From Verrucomicrobiales bacterium (GTDB lineage Bacteria > Verrucomicrobiota > Verrucomicrobiia > Verrucomicrobiales > SLCJ01): a stretch of 64,000 bases of DNA. Below are positions 25,801 through 33,499 of the stretch, piece by piece. Every line of letters begins with the position of its first letter. The stretch's first letter is position 1. The translations under genes and the position numbers were made by a program. The notes under the pieces were generated by a model. The model did no database searches, was not told the DNA's origin, and saw only the letters and a program-made list of their open reading frames with translations. The DNA lies in contig JAGXGH010000127.1 in the NCBI GenBank assembly GCA_024636835.1, positions 1-64,000 of the forward strand. The letters are read 5' to 3'.

Positions 25801-26422
25801 GGAATGCCGTCACCGCCTCTTCATCGATCAACGACCTTAGCGAGTCATCGTCGATCGTCGTTACTTTGCTGACCTCATGCGAAGTGCGGAAGCCATCAAA
25901 AAAGTGTAAGAACGGCACCCTGGTGCGCAAGGTCGCCATTTGGGAAATCACCGCCGTGTCCTGTGCCTCTTGCACCGACCCGCCACACAGCATCGCAAAC
26001 CCAGTTTGGCGACATGCCATCACGTCGGAGTGGTCGCCAAAAATACTCAGTGCATGTGTCGCCACTGCGCGGGCGGTGACGTGGAGACAGAACGGCGTCA
26101 GCTCACCAGCTATCTTGAACATATTCGGGATCATCAACAACAGCCCCTGCGACGCCGTGAACGACGCACTCAACGACCCCGCTTGCAGTGCTCCATGGAG
26201 TGCACCAGCCGCACCGCCCTCTGACTGCATTTCCAACACACTAGGCACCGCGCCCCAGAGGTTCTTTCGCCCGGCCGCCGACCATTCATCACAATGCTCA
26301 GCCATTCCCGAAGATGGGGTGATCGGGTAGATCGCGAAAAATTCATTCAAACGATAAGCCACCGAAGCTACCGCTTCGTTACCGTCCATCATCACTTGCA
26401 GGTTCTTGGACTTCTCACTCAC
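22820..26422 (-). CDS. nifJ: Pyruvate:ferredoxin (flavodoxin) oxidoreductase
   Basis: Single-chain PFOR that converts pyruvate and CoA to acetyl-CoA, CO2 and reduced ferredoxin or flavodoxin. With the GTG at 26422 it is 1200 aa; an in-frame start at 26485 would add 21 residues that lack family character, and family members begin soon before the DGNEAVASVAYRLNE segment. Domains: N-terminal pyrimidine-binding half (FAIYPITPSSGMAEH), gamma domain, a 2x4Fe-4S insert (CIQCNKCAIVCP at 700-711 and CTGCQLCVQVCP near 756-767), the CAGCGETPY cluster ligands, and TPP binding GDGWAYDIGFGGLDHA with LDTEVYSNTGGQ. It precedes and overlaps the DHOD-like gene. It suggests a strain able to ferment or live at low oxygen. 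Confidence 0.95.
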   Translation of the reverse strand: MSEKSKNLQVMMDGNEAVASVAYRLNEFFAIYPITPSSGMAEHCDEWSAAGRKNLWGAVPSVLEMQSEGGAAGALHGALQAGSLSASFTASQGLLLMIPNMFKIAGELTPFCLHVTARAVATHALSIFGDHSDVMACRQTGFAMLCGGSVQEAQDTAVISQMATLRTRVPFLHFFDGFRTSHEVSKVTTIDDDSLRSLIDEEAVTAFRNHALTPDAPKIRGTAQNPDAFFQAREACNEYYQKLPAIVRESMEQFAKVTGRRYQPFDYEGAPDAERVIVIMGSGAEAVAETVEAMNRDGAKTGVLKVRLYRPFSVEDFIKVLPESVRSIAVLDRTKEPGALGEPLYMDVVAALRQAEVSGLRDGASAITVVGGRYGLGSKEFTPAMVKGVFDSLQEERPLHGFSIGINDDVTGLSLPYDESFEVREEGVKEAVFFGLGSDGTVGANKNSIKIIGEGTDNFAQGYFVYDSKKAGAMTVSHLRFGPQPIRSTYLIHEAEFLACHRFDLLLSMPVLDRVKAGGIFLLNAPGGAAEAWHRLPFELQEQVIMKGLEFYAIDASAVARAVGMPGRINTIMQTCYFAISGVLPREQAIEKIKEAIRKTYGKRGEAVVKKNFEAVDSTLDNLQKVDYPDAATATHRLQPIVPDDAPDFVKRVTAIMLAGKGDQLPVSAFPVDGTWPTGTTQWEKRNIAEEVPVWETDLCIQCNKCAIVCPHAAIRPKVYEPELLGSAPETFKSSDFKVREYAGMKYSLQVAVEDCTGCQLCVQVCPAKDKTNPSRKALNMSPQLPLRDQERENFTFFQSLPDPPREMLRNDVKSTQFMRPLFEFSGACAGCGETPYLKLLTQMFGDRLMIANATGCSSIYGGNLPTTPYTVDACGRGPAWANSLFEDNAEFGLGMRASLDQSRGYSEVLLRNMVPVLGDELVNDILTADQSEESGINTQRERVAAVREKLSSDTSAGARALAQMADYLVDKSVWIVGGDGWAYDIGFGGLDHAIASGRNINILVLDTEVYSNTGGQRSKATPLGAVAKFSMAGKEVGKKDLGLIAASYGSVYVARVAMGAKDGQVVNALREAESFQGPSLVIAYSHCVAHGYSMSQGLDQQKRAVACGYWPLFRFDPRRAAAGEAPMKLDSPAPKASLSDFTSNETRFRLLERINPERSAALLSLAAEQLKDRYELYRQMSLQVPEQPSESPSTDNQSS

Positions 26423-26667
26423 AAGGACACAGTATGAAACCGTAGATCGATCGTCCACACACCTGCTGCAGTTATACCAAATCAATGCACCCCGCTATTC
26501 ATGAGGACGAAAAATCCCTAGCTCTCAAAGCTGAAAACGTCATGACCCTCCAAGACAGGGATCTTCTTCGTGAGGTTGGCTTCCAGCCGACCTATCCCCC
26601 GCAGCAATCTCACCGCTGGCACTGAAATCAACTCCCAGACAAACATACCTTACCCAGCATACAAAAC

Positions 26668-27948
26668 CTATGGAAACAACCCGCGCTTCGATTTTGCTTT
26701 CGCCGTCTCCTCAACGCCTAAAGCAGTAGCCGCAACACGTGGCGTCAGCCCTCGCCGTTTCTGAACCTGAAGCACCCGCTCCAACGAATGCTCTAACTGG
26801 GTCTCAAGTTTCGCAATCACCTCGGCACGCGACCAATTGAAGCGCTGGAGGTTCTGCACCCACTCAAAGTAGGAAACGATCACCCCGCCGGAGTTACAGA
26901 GAATATCCGGGATAATGGTGATGTCGCCTCGCTCTTCAATGATTCGATCTGCCTCCGGAGTGGTCGGACCATTGGCAGCCTCCGCCAGCAATCGACATTT
27001 CAATTCCGCCGCATTGCCTTTATGAATCACCATGTCCACAGCGGCAGGAACGAGCACGTCGCAGAGCTGAATCAACATTTCTTCAGGATCTATGCTTTCC
27101 GATTCTGGAAACCCCACCACCGATCCATGAGAGTCAACATGCTTGCACAGGTCTTCAACAGATAACCCCTTATCGTTCCACACCGCGCCACGCACATCGC
27201 TGATTCCGATCACCTTCACTCCGTAATTAGCAAGTGTGATTGCCGCATGACGGCCCACGTTACCGAAGCCTTGGATCACCGCCGTCGCTTCCGAACAGCG
27301 AATATTCAGCTTATCCAACATGCGGTAAACAAGGAAACCCACACCGCGTCCGGTCGCCTCAGTCCGCCCTTCAGTGCCCTGCAAATCGACCGGTTTACCT
27401 GTGACAATTCCCGGGACAAGATGTCCAGCGTGCGTCGAATAGGTATCCAATATCCACGCCATCGTCTGCTCGTTGGTCCCCATGTCGGGAGCCATCACGT
27501 CGACCTCCACACCTATGAACGGAATCATCTCCATGGTGAATCGTCGCGTCAGCCGCTCTTGCTCACCAATACTCATCATTGTCGGATCACACTGGATACC
27601 ACCTTTACCTCCACCATACGGCAACCCCGCAAGCGCACATTTCCAGTTCATCCACATCGCCAGCGCGGCGACCTCGCCAACCGACACCTTCGGATGATAT
27701 CTCAACCCACCCTTGGTTGGCCCACGAGACAAGTGATGCTGCACTCGATGACCAAAAAAAGTCTCAACCGTCCCATTATCACGGCGAATCGGGCACGCCA
27801 CCGTAGATATCCGTTTCGGCCATTTACACCGATCGCGCAGCTCCTCATCGAGCTCTAAAACATCCGCCACTCGGTCGAATTGCTCCGCCGCCATCGAGAA
27901 AACCGGGTCTGATAATAGTTCCTTTTTCATCTTGGAAACGGCTGACAT
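26668..27948 (-). CDS. gdhA: Glutamate dehydrogenase (Glu/Leu/Phe/Val family)
   Basis: NAD(P)-dependent interconversion of glutamate and 2-oxoglutarate plus ammonia. The 426-aa protein has the substrate-binding GGLRYHP, the active-site PYGGGKGGI with catalytic Lys, and APDMGTNEQTMAWILDTY in the first half. The Rossmann domain follows (VIQGFGNVGRHAA). It fits the ~420-aa hexameric type. I used the ATG at 27948; a GTG two codons upstream is in frame. The gene stands alone, 245 bp from the nifJ start. The C-terminus, AKSKRGLFP, carries a short basic tail. Confidence 0.93.
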   Translation of the reverse strand: MSAVSKMKKELLSDPVFSMAAEQFDRVADVLELDEELRDRCKWPKRISTVACPIRRDNGTVETFFGHRVQHHLSRGPTKGGLRYHPKVSVGEVAALAMWMNWKCALAGLPYGGGKGGIQCDPTMMSIGEQERLTRRFTMEMIPFIGVEVDVMAPDMGTNEQTMAWILDTYSTHAGHLVPGIVTGKPVDLQGTEGRTEATGRGVGFLVYRMLDKLNIRCSEATAVIQGFGNVGRHAAITLANYGVKVIGISDVRGAVWNDKGLSVEDLCKHVDSHGSVVGFPESESIDPEEMLIQLCDVLVPAAVDMVIHKGNAAELKCRLLAEAANGPTTPEADRIIEERGDITIIPDILCNSGGVIVSYFEWVQNLQRFNWSRAEVIAKLETQLEHSLERVLQVQKRRGLTPRVAATALGVEETAKAKSKRGLFP

Positions 27949-28217
27949 CAGCACTCTTCAAAAGCGAGAGAGATCGATAGAAAACATGTCTGTAAGGCTT
28001 TTAAAAAGCGCCCAGCACCTTTTTTCACCATGGCCTTAGCTTACTGCTAATGCATACTCAGCTGTAGCGTCGATGACGACATTACTGCAGACGCCGATCA
28101 TGCTCCATCTATCTAAAATCACACCTATGCCAAAATCAACAAGCCTCAGAAAGGGAACTAGTTCACCGCCATTCGAATATGTGAAATTCCGCATACACTC
28201 TTTGCCTTTAATACAGC

Positions 28218-28673
28218 TCACTTTCCCGCGTCCCATTCTAAGGGAGGGTTATCATCCTTGTATAAAAAAACCTTTGGCTGAACTACAGCGCCATCAGGGA
28301 GAACAACAACTTTGAAGCAAGACTCGTTTCCATTTTTTTCAGTGTAATCAAATGAAACGATGTAAAAAAACCGGCCATCCTCTCTACCCAATGCTTGGCC
28401 AAAGATTAGATGAGTAAACTTAACTTCAAGAGCCCGATCCTTAATATTATTACTCTCATAAGCGATTTTTATAACATCCTTGACCGAAAGACCAACCGAC
28501 TCTTTCGCCGGGTCGAAAATTTGTATTTTTCCAAATTCTAAATCATCCAGCCTCCATTCGAAAATTCGACCAGCTTCGGCATCAATAAATTTTGCTATAA
28601 TTATGTCAGCTTTAGAAAAGCCACTAAACGCAAGATATAAAAACGTGGATGAAAATAATAAATATTTTTTCAT
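28218..28673 (-). CDS. Small exported protein of unknown function in AT-rich pocket
   Basis: A 151-aa protein with a clear Sec signal peptide (MKKYLLFSSTFLYLAFSGFSKA, cleavage likely after about residue 22). The mature part is beta-rich and polar (RFFYIVSFDYTEKNG, FKVVVLPDGAVVQPKVF) and ends EWDAGK. I do not recognise a family. The gene is noticeably more AT-rich than its neighbours and its flanks hold no other gene, suggesting late acquisition. It is on the same strand as gdhA upstream in order but 270 bp away. Confidence 0.6.
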   Translation of the reverse strand: MKKYLLFSSTFLYLAFSGFSKADIIIAKFIDAEAGRIFEWRLDDLEFGKIQIFDPAKESVGLSVKDVIKIAYESNNIKDRALEVKFTHLIFGQALGREDGRFFYIVSFDYTEKNGNESCFKVVVLPDGAVVQPKVFLYKDDNPPLEWDAGK

Positions 28674-28872
28674 AAAAAAATGTGATTCTGTCCGGATACG
28701 CTTGACGCAGCATCCCTAAAAAAGTGCTAGTTTTACAACCTTTCTCAACTTTACCGTAGGCACAGTTAGGAAATTATACTCGTCAGCTAAGCATGGTGTG
28801 AGCCCCTTGTTATCGATGACTGTTAACTCCCGCTCTAGGACACTATAGCTGAAAAAGCGAGAGAGAAAATGC

Positions 28873-30252
28873 TTACCCAATCGACGGAAGCGATCCGGCG
28901 GCGACGGCTTGGCCGTGGCGCTTCATCTTCTCGTCTGGCGTGCTCATTTTCAATGAGGCAGAAAGTTCAGGGAACTCGGCGTCGAGCACTTTGCGGGCTT
29001 CTTCGAGGATAATCTCGCCACCGCGGCCCGAGGTCACGCGCCCGAGAATCAACAAGTTCTCGATTTCATAGAAATCGGCGTAATGCGCGATGGTGTATCC
29101 GAAGCAGACACCCACGGTTTCGTAGATTTTTTGCGCCCGTTCATCGCCCTCTTTCATCGCTTGCTGCACCTTGATCAACTGTTGAGCGAAAGGCAGATCG
29201 GAAATATCGAAGCCGGCAATAGGCGCCAGTCGGGCGATAGCTTGTTGTGAGAAATACTGAACGCCGCAACCGTGGTCACGTGACCATTCATCGACAGGCG
29301 CATCGTCGCGATAATCCACTGGTGCGAATGCGAGCTCGTTGAGCCATGGCTTAATGTGCCCATCGGGATCGACATACCCCACCGCTTCGGACGTGCCCAT
29401 CGACACACCCAACACAGAGTTCACATCCATCGACATACTGCCGGCAAGCGCGGTGACCTCACCGTCGTTCACCACCTCGAAAGGAATCCCATTCCACTCC
29501 TCTTTCAGTTGAAAGAAAATATTGCGCACATGGTTCTCAAAACCATCCTCAGAAACCCCACGGAACAGCGATGCCGCGCGGACCTCGTTGTTGACGTAAA
29601 CACCCGCCGCAGATCCACCGATTGCATCGACCGAAGGCAGATGCGCTGCCGCACGCTTCAAGGTATCGCGAATACCATCGAGATGATACTGTGGGTCTTT
29701 TTGGAAATACGGATCCCATTCGATTTCTTCGGAAAAAACCACTTCACCATCGATCAATGCGGCGGCCTTGCGGTCTGACCCACCCAGATCGAATCCGATC
29801 CGATTGCCGCCCAAATTACGACCGAGCGCAACGGCTCCTTCGAAGGCCTCAGGCACAGCATCTACCGCCTCCACGCGGATCGGCTCACCATAAATCTTCA
29901 TTCCTATGAAATCGTCATCGAACGCGCGCTCGCCATGCGGGCTGTAAATCTCCGCAAGCATTCCTGCGATCTCAGGCGCGCCTTCGACGAGGATGCGGCT
30001 TCCCCCTTTTTGCCAAAGCAGGAACTTCACAAGACGCTCGACGTATTTGCGGTTCAGTTCGACATTCTCTCCTTCGTGAGGCAATACGGAACCAGACCAC
30101 ACGGCGACGAACCCATCCTTACGTGAAAGCGCTATATTGATCGCTTTGGTATCGGCGCTGTCGGCTACTTTAGCCTCATAAGCTCTGTTCCAGAGCACGG
30201 CTGGAACAAATTCTGGGTCGAGGACAGGCTTGATTTTGGAATCGATTTTCAT
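28873..30252 (-). CDS. ROK-like (sugar kinase/ASKHA) protein with N-terminal extension
   Basis: A 459-aa protein whose central and C-terminal parts belong to the actin-like ATPase/ROK superfamily. These show NRIGFDLGGSDRKAAALIDGE as the phosphate-1 motif, SAAGVYVNNEV, EVVNDGEVTALAGS, LGVSMGTSEAVG, and LLILGRVTSGRGGE. About 155 residues precede the first motif, with no recognised domain. The Cys-rich zinc motif of classical ROK repressors is not obvious (only HGCGVQYF). I chose the ATG at 30252; the frame extends to 30279. Glucokinase-like or a non-enzymatic ROK role are both possible. It is followed by a 100-bp gap to the preceding small exported gene and preceded by mazG. Confidence 0.75.
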   Translation of the reverse strand: MKIDSKIKPVLDPEFVPAVLWNRAYEAKVADSADTKAINIALSRKDGFVAVWSGSVLPHEGENVELNRKYVERLVKFLLWQKGGSRILVEGAPEIAGMLAEIYSPHGERAFDDDFIGMKIYGEPIRVEAVDAVPEAFEGAVALGRNLGGNRIGFDLGGSDRKAAALIDGEVVFSEEIEWDPYFQKDPQYHLDGIRDTLKRAAAHLPSVDAIGGSAAGVYVNNEVRAASLFRGVSEDGFENHVRNIFFQLKEEWNGIPFEVVNDGEVTALAGSMSMDVNSVLGVSMGTSEAVGYVDPDGHIKPWLNELAFAPVDYRDDAPVDEWSRDHGCGVQYFSQQAIARLAPIAGFDISDLPFAQQLIKVQQAMKEGDERAQKIYETVGVCFGYTIAHYADFYEIENLLILGRVTSGRGGEIILEEARKVLDAEFPELSASLKMSTPDEKMKRHGQAVAAGSLPSIG

Positions 30253-30312
30253 GAGTAGACCGGAGGAGTGAGCGGACACTGTAAGGAGCCGTTGACCAAG
30301 GGTAGCGTCAAC

Positions 30313-31188
30313 TTATTGTTCTGCACAGTTACTCGTCTTGGCTGCCTGCCAGAATGCCTCCATCTCCTCCAATATCGCGTCGTCCAGATTACTTCCACTT
30401 GCCGCCAGATCTTTCTCCATCGCTTCAAACCGCCGCATAAATTTCGCATTCGCCGCCGCCATCACCGCTTCGGGATCCATCCCCTCTTTGCGTGCCAAAT
30501 TGACAACGGAAAACAAAAGATCGCCTATCTCATCTTCCAACTTCTCGCCATCCACCGGACTCGCCGAGTATTCCTCGCGAACTTCCGCAAGTTCTTCGTC
30601 AATCTTCGCCAAGACCTCACGAGCACTTGGCCAATCAAATCCAACTTTTGCCGCTTTTTTCTGAAGTTTTGCCGCACGCATCAAGGCTGGCAATCCCTCG
30701 CCAACACCATGCAAGTAAGGCCGCGATTCATGCCCTTTTTCAACACGCTTGATCGCATCCCACTGATTCAGCACGCCTTCGGTATCACTCACCTCGGAAT
30801 GGGCGAACACATGCGGGTGACGGCGCACCAGTTTGTCGGAAATTTCATGCGCCACCGCATCGAAATCGAAATCACCACGTTCTTCCGCCAGCTCGGAATG
30901 AAAGACCACCTGAAGCAACAAGTCGCCAAGCTCTTCGCGTAAGTGCTCGATATCATCTCGCTGAATCGTATCGACCACCTCATAGGCCTCTTCGAGAAGA
31001 TTCGACACCAAGGACGCATGCGTCTGCTCCGCATCCCATGGACAGCCACCCGGTGCGCGCAAACGATGCATAATCGCCCGCAAACGAGCTATCCCCGTCA
31101 GCGACTGAGCATCGACTAATTCCTCATCAGGATGCGAGTGATCGCTGCGAACATAATCAGGGTGTGGAGTCGGCTTGCCTTCAGTCAT
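30313..31188 (-). CDS. mazG: Nucleoside triphosphate pyrophosphohydrolase MazG
   Basis: House-cleaning enzyme that hydrolyses NTPs and dNTPs to the monophosphate and pyrophosphate. The 291-aa protein has the duplicated MazG layout: the first domain with GGCPWDAEQTHASL and the metal-binding EELGDLLLQVVFHSELAEE, and a second with EEIGDLLFSVVNLARKEG-like residues (DEIGDLLFSVV). Charged residues of the EExxE...ExxD type are visible in both. It starts 57 bp after the rhomboid gene, on the same strand. The downstream ROK-like gene begins 60 bp away. Confidence 0.93.
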   Translation of the reverse strand: MTEGKPTPHPDYVRSDHSHPDEELVDAQSLTGIARLRAIMHRLRAPGGCPWDAEQTHASLVSNLLEEAYEVVDTIQRDDIEHLREELGDLLLQVVFHSELAEERGDFDFDAVAHEISDKLVRRHPHVFAHSEVSDTEGVLNQWDAIKRVEKGHESRPYLHGVGEGLPALMRAAKLQKKAAKVGFDWPSAREVLAKIDEELAEVREEYSASPVDGEKLEDEIGDLLFSVVNLARKEGMDPEAVMAAANAKFMRRFEAMEKDLAASGSNLDDAILEEMEAFWQAAKTSNCAEQ

Positions 31189-31245
31189 GCTCGATCCATA
31201 GCGCGCTCACTGGATCCTGAAAACCGAAAACATTGCCTCTCTCTC

Positions 31246-32136
31246 CTAAAGATCCTTGCGCGCCTGTTCGAGAATCGCCTTCTCCTTAGCACTGAGCGAA
31301 CCGATCCCCGATTTCGCAATCTTATCCAGCACCGCGTCCACCTCATCTCGCGTTGGCGGCGCTCCACGTTTCTTCGGCGCTCCTTTCTTACCACCATCGA
31401 CTACGCGAAACTTCTTTTTACGCTTCGGCTTCAGGACTAAGATTCCGCTATCGGCCCAGTCCAACCACTGAATATTTCGACACAACAACCAACCCAGCAA
31501 AGCACCGCCAAGATGCGCAGCTTCACCGCCTGAGTTGCTTCCATCAACGAAAACGGTAAGCGCCGCCATGATCAAAATGAAGCCGCCGAATTGTCGCATC
31601 GTGAACTCAAACGGCAGCAAGAGCAGGCGAATCTTCTGAAACGGAAAGAAAATCATCAGCGCCGCGACAATTCCGTAAAAGCACCCCGAAGCCCCGATCA
31701 GCGGAGTCATGACTCCACCACTCATTACCCAAGGAACCGTCAACTCAAGGAGCGAAAAAAGCAGCGCCCCGCCGCAGCCGGCAATCAGATAAAAGGCGAG
31801 AAATCGCCTCGACCCAAGACGATCTTCAATCAAGGGCCCGAGGAAGAAAATTCCCAGCATATTGAAGATGAGGTGGAACAACCCGGCATGCAAAAACTGA
31901 TACGTGAATAAACGCCAGATCTGGAATCCATAAATGGCTTTCTCAATTGAGAAATACCCCCAACCACCCGACGGCCCTATTCCTGCCAAGCCCGAAAATC
32001 GAGTTCCCGAAGCCAGTACGCCATTGATCACAAACACGATGATATTGACCAGGATCAAGGTCTTCACCATGGATCGCTTATTGAACGCCATACCAAATCG
32101 CCTGTCCTGTGTATAGTCTCTGTCGTAAATTCCCAT
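31246..32136 (-). CDS. Rhomboid-family intramembrane serine protease
   Basis: Membrane protease that cleaves substrates inside or near the bilayer. The 296-aa protein has six likely membrane segments between about 25 and 215. Family residues are present: Asn92 in HLIFNMLG, catalytic Ser150 in the GASGCFYG motif, and catalytic His208 in AAHLGGALLG. The cytosolic C-terminal tail (about 225-296) is basic (KPKRKKKFRVVDGGKKG) and ends with a helical VDAVLDKIAKSGIGSLSAKEKAIL segment seen as an accessory tail in many rhomboids. Activity is expected; its substrates are unknown. It is upstream of mazG by 57 bp. Confidence 0.9.
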   Translation of the reverse strand: MGIYDRDYTQDRRFGMAFNKRSMVKTLILVNIIVFVINGVLASGTRFSGLAGIGPSGGWGYFSIEKAIYGFQIWRLFTYQFLHAGLFHLIFNMLGIFFLGPLIEDRLGSRRFLAFYLIAGCGGALLFSLLELTVPWVMSGGVMTPLIGASGCFYGIVAALMIFFPFQKIRLLLLPFEFTMRQFGGFILIMAALTVFVDGSNSGGEAAHLGGALLGWLLCRNIQWLDWADSGILVLKPKRKKKFRVVDGGKKGAPKKRGAPPTRDEVDAVLDKIAKSGIGSLSAKEKAILEQARKDL

Positions 32137-32232
32137 CCCAGTTAAAATACGGCTCTCGCCTGCAAAGGTTTCGCCGATTCACTCCTATTGGTCAAGGACG
32201 CAGGTTTGAAGAACTAATCGTTAGTCCGTGTG

Positions 32233-33189
32233 CTAAGGGCGGTTCACCCGTTCCGTTGCATCCAAATCTTTGAACAAATTCTTCGACAAATCGAACTCCA
32301 AATTCCTATCACCTACAGTCGGATTCCAACAATATTGAAATTCAATAAAGCCGTATTCATCTGGAATTTTCGTTCGATATGGTTCATCAAGAAAACGCCC
32401 ACCGCTCATCCTAAACATAAACCCATCGATAAACTTCGCGTAATTGAAAAGATCCTCCCCTGTATCGGATTTGTGATGACGTGTCCTGAAAAAATAGGAT
32501 GTCTGTCTCGGCTTACTTAGATTCTCATAGCCCTGCTCTACCCGACTAATCTCGCTCACATAACCATCAGCAAACGCAACATTCGGCATCGTTAGGACGC
32601 TCGTTTCACTGAACCCATTTTCACTATTCACGATCACCGCCCCCTCCTTCGGCCTGGGGAATGAAAGGTCTATCCTTCCAGCGATAGGACGCGGCCCATT
32701 CTCTATCACGGCAGCTCTAAACATCAGATCGGAAATCTTACCCTCACCATGAGGCGCCACCCAGTCTCCAACTTCAAAATCAAAGCCACAAGGCTGATCC
32801 AGTGAAGGCAATTTCCCTATATACCTCTTAGCATAGAGCGATATCGGTTTTTTAATTTTCCGCAAGACCATCAAAACCTGGTGATTCTCCTTTCTTCTTA
32901 AGCGACTCAAACTTGAAGTATAATAACTCTCTTTCTGCACCTGAACGCCGACTCGTAGCAACGCCCTACCAGTTACCTGCACCTTCCCTTCTTTGTTCGT
33001 GAACCGTTTGATTCTCTGTGTTTGATCCGATCGATAACCCAAGAAGATAGTAGTCACTTCTGCACCCTCGACTGCCACACCCGAGTCATCGACTACGCTT
33101 ACACTTACTCTCTTCAAATCTTGTGCCTTCACGCAAGTCACGGAAAAAGCGATAAGCATCAGCGCAATGTGAGCGAGCGATCGAGTCAT
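32233..33189 (-). CDS. Exported protein with carboxypeptidase-regulatory-like N-terminal domain
   Basis: A 318-aa protein with a signal peptide (MTRSLAHIALMLIAFSVTCVKA). A beta-sandwich of the carboxypeptidase regulatory-like kind follows (VSVSVVDDSGVAVEGAEV, then FTNKEGKVQVTGRALLRVGVQ). The C-terminal 200 residues are unrecognised, with many aromatic and charged residues. It would act in the periplasm or outside the cell. I started at the ATG at 33189, three codons after... an in-frame start at 33195 adds two residues. It is divergent from pckG across about 310 bp. Confidence 0.6.
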   Translation of the reverse strand: MTRSLAHIALMLIAFSVTCVKAQDLKRVSVSVVDDSGVAVEGAEVTTIFLGYRSDQTQRIKRFTNKEGKVQVTGRALLRVGVQVQKESYYTSSLSRLRRKENHQVLMVLRKIKKPISLYAKRYIGKLPSLDQPCGFDFEVGDWVAPHGEGKISDLMFRAAVIENGPRPIAGRIDLSFPRPKEGAVIVNSENGFSETSVLTMPNVAFADGYVSEISRVEQGYENLSKPRQTSYFFRTRHHKSDTGEDLFNYAKFIDGFMFRMSGGRFLDEPYRTKIPDEYGFIEFQYCWNPTVGDRNLEFDLSKNLFKDLDATERVNRP

Positions 33190-33499
33190 TCCCAAACAGT
33201 AGGCATCTAGACTCTAGTAGTCCAAGTCAATTTCGTTAGGCTGCCCATGCATAGTCAGCCGTTCAGGCTCTCCCTATATTAAATGCCTGTAGACCTCGAG
33301 TTGATCGCGATTTTCACACGCTTCCAGCATGCATCCTATCTGAAATCCAACGAATTTGGTGCTCGTTTTTAATCGGCAGCACTGAATTGGCATGTAATAC
33401 ATGGATTTACTGGATAGCAAAGTCATCCAAGGCAACCCTAGGTCATCGCTAGAACAACAAATCTTCCGGTAGGAACCGGAAACTAAAAAAACAAAAAAA
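33190..33499. promoter_or_regulatory. Divergent upstream region between exported protein and pckG
   Basis: A 310-bp gap that must carry promoters for both directions. Just before pckG there is an A-rich tract at 33483-33498 with no strong Shine-Dalgarno motif. A minus-strand frame here is the shadow of the pckG reading frame and is not called. No riboswitch-like structure was seen. Confidence 0.4.

Noticed and set aside
28036-28236. 66-codon frame overlapping the exported protein's end
   Set aside because: No features; overlaps a better supported gene.
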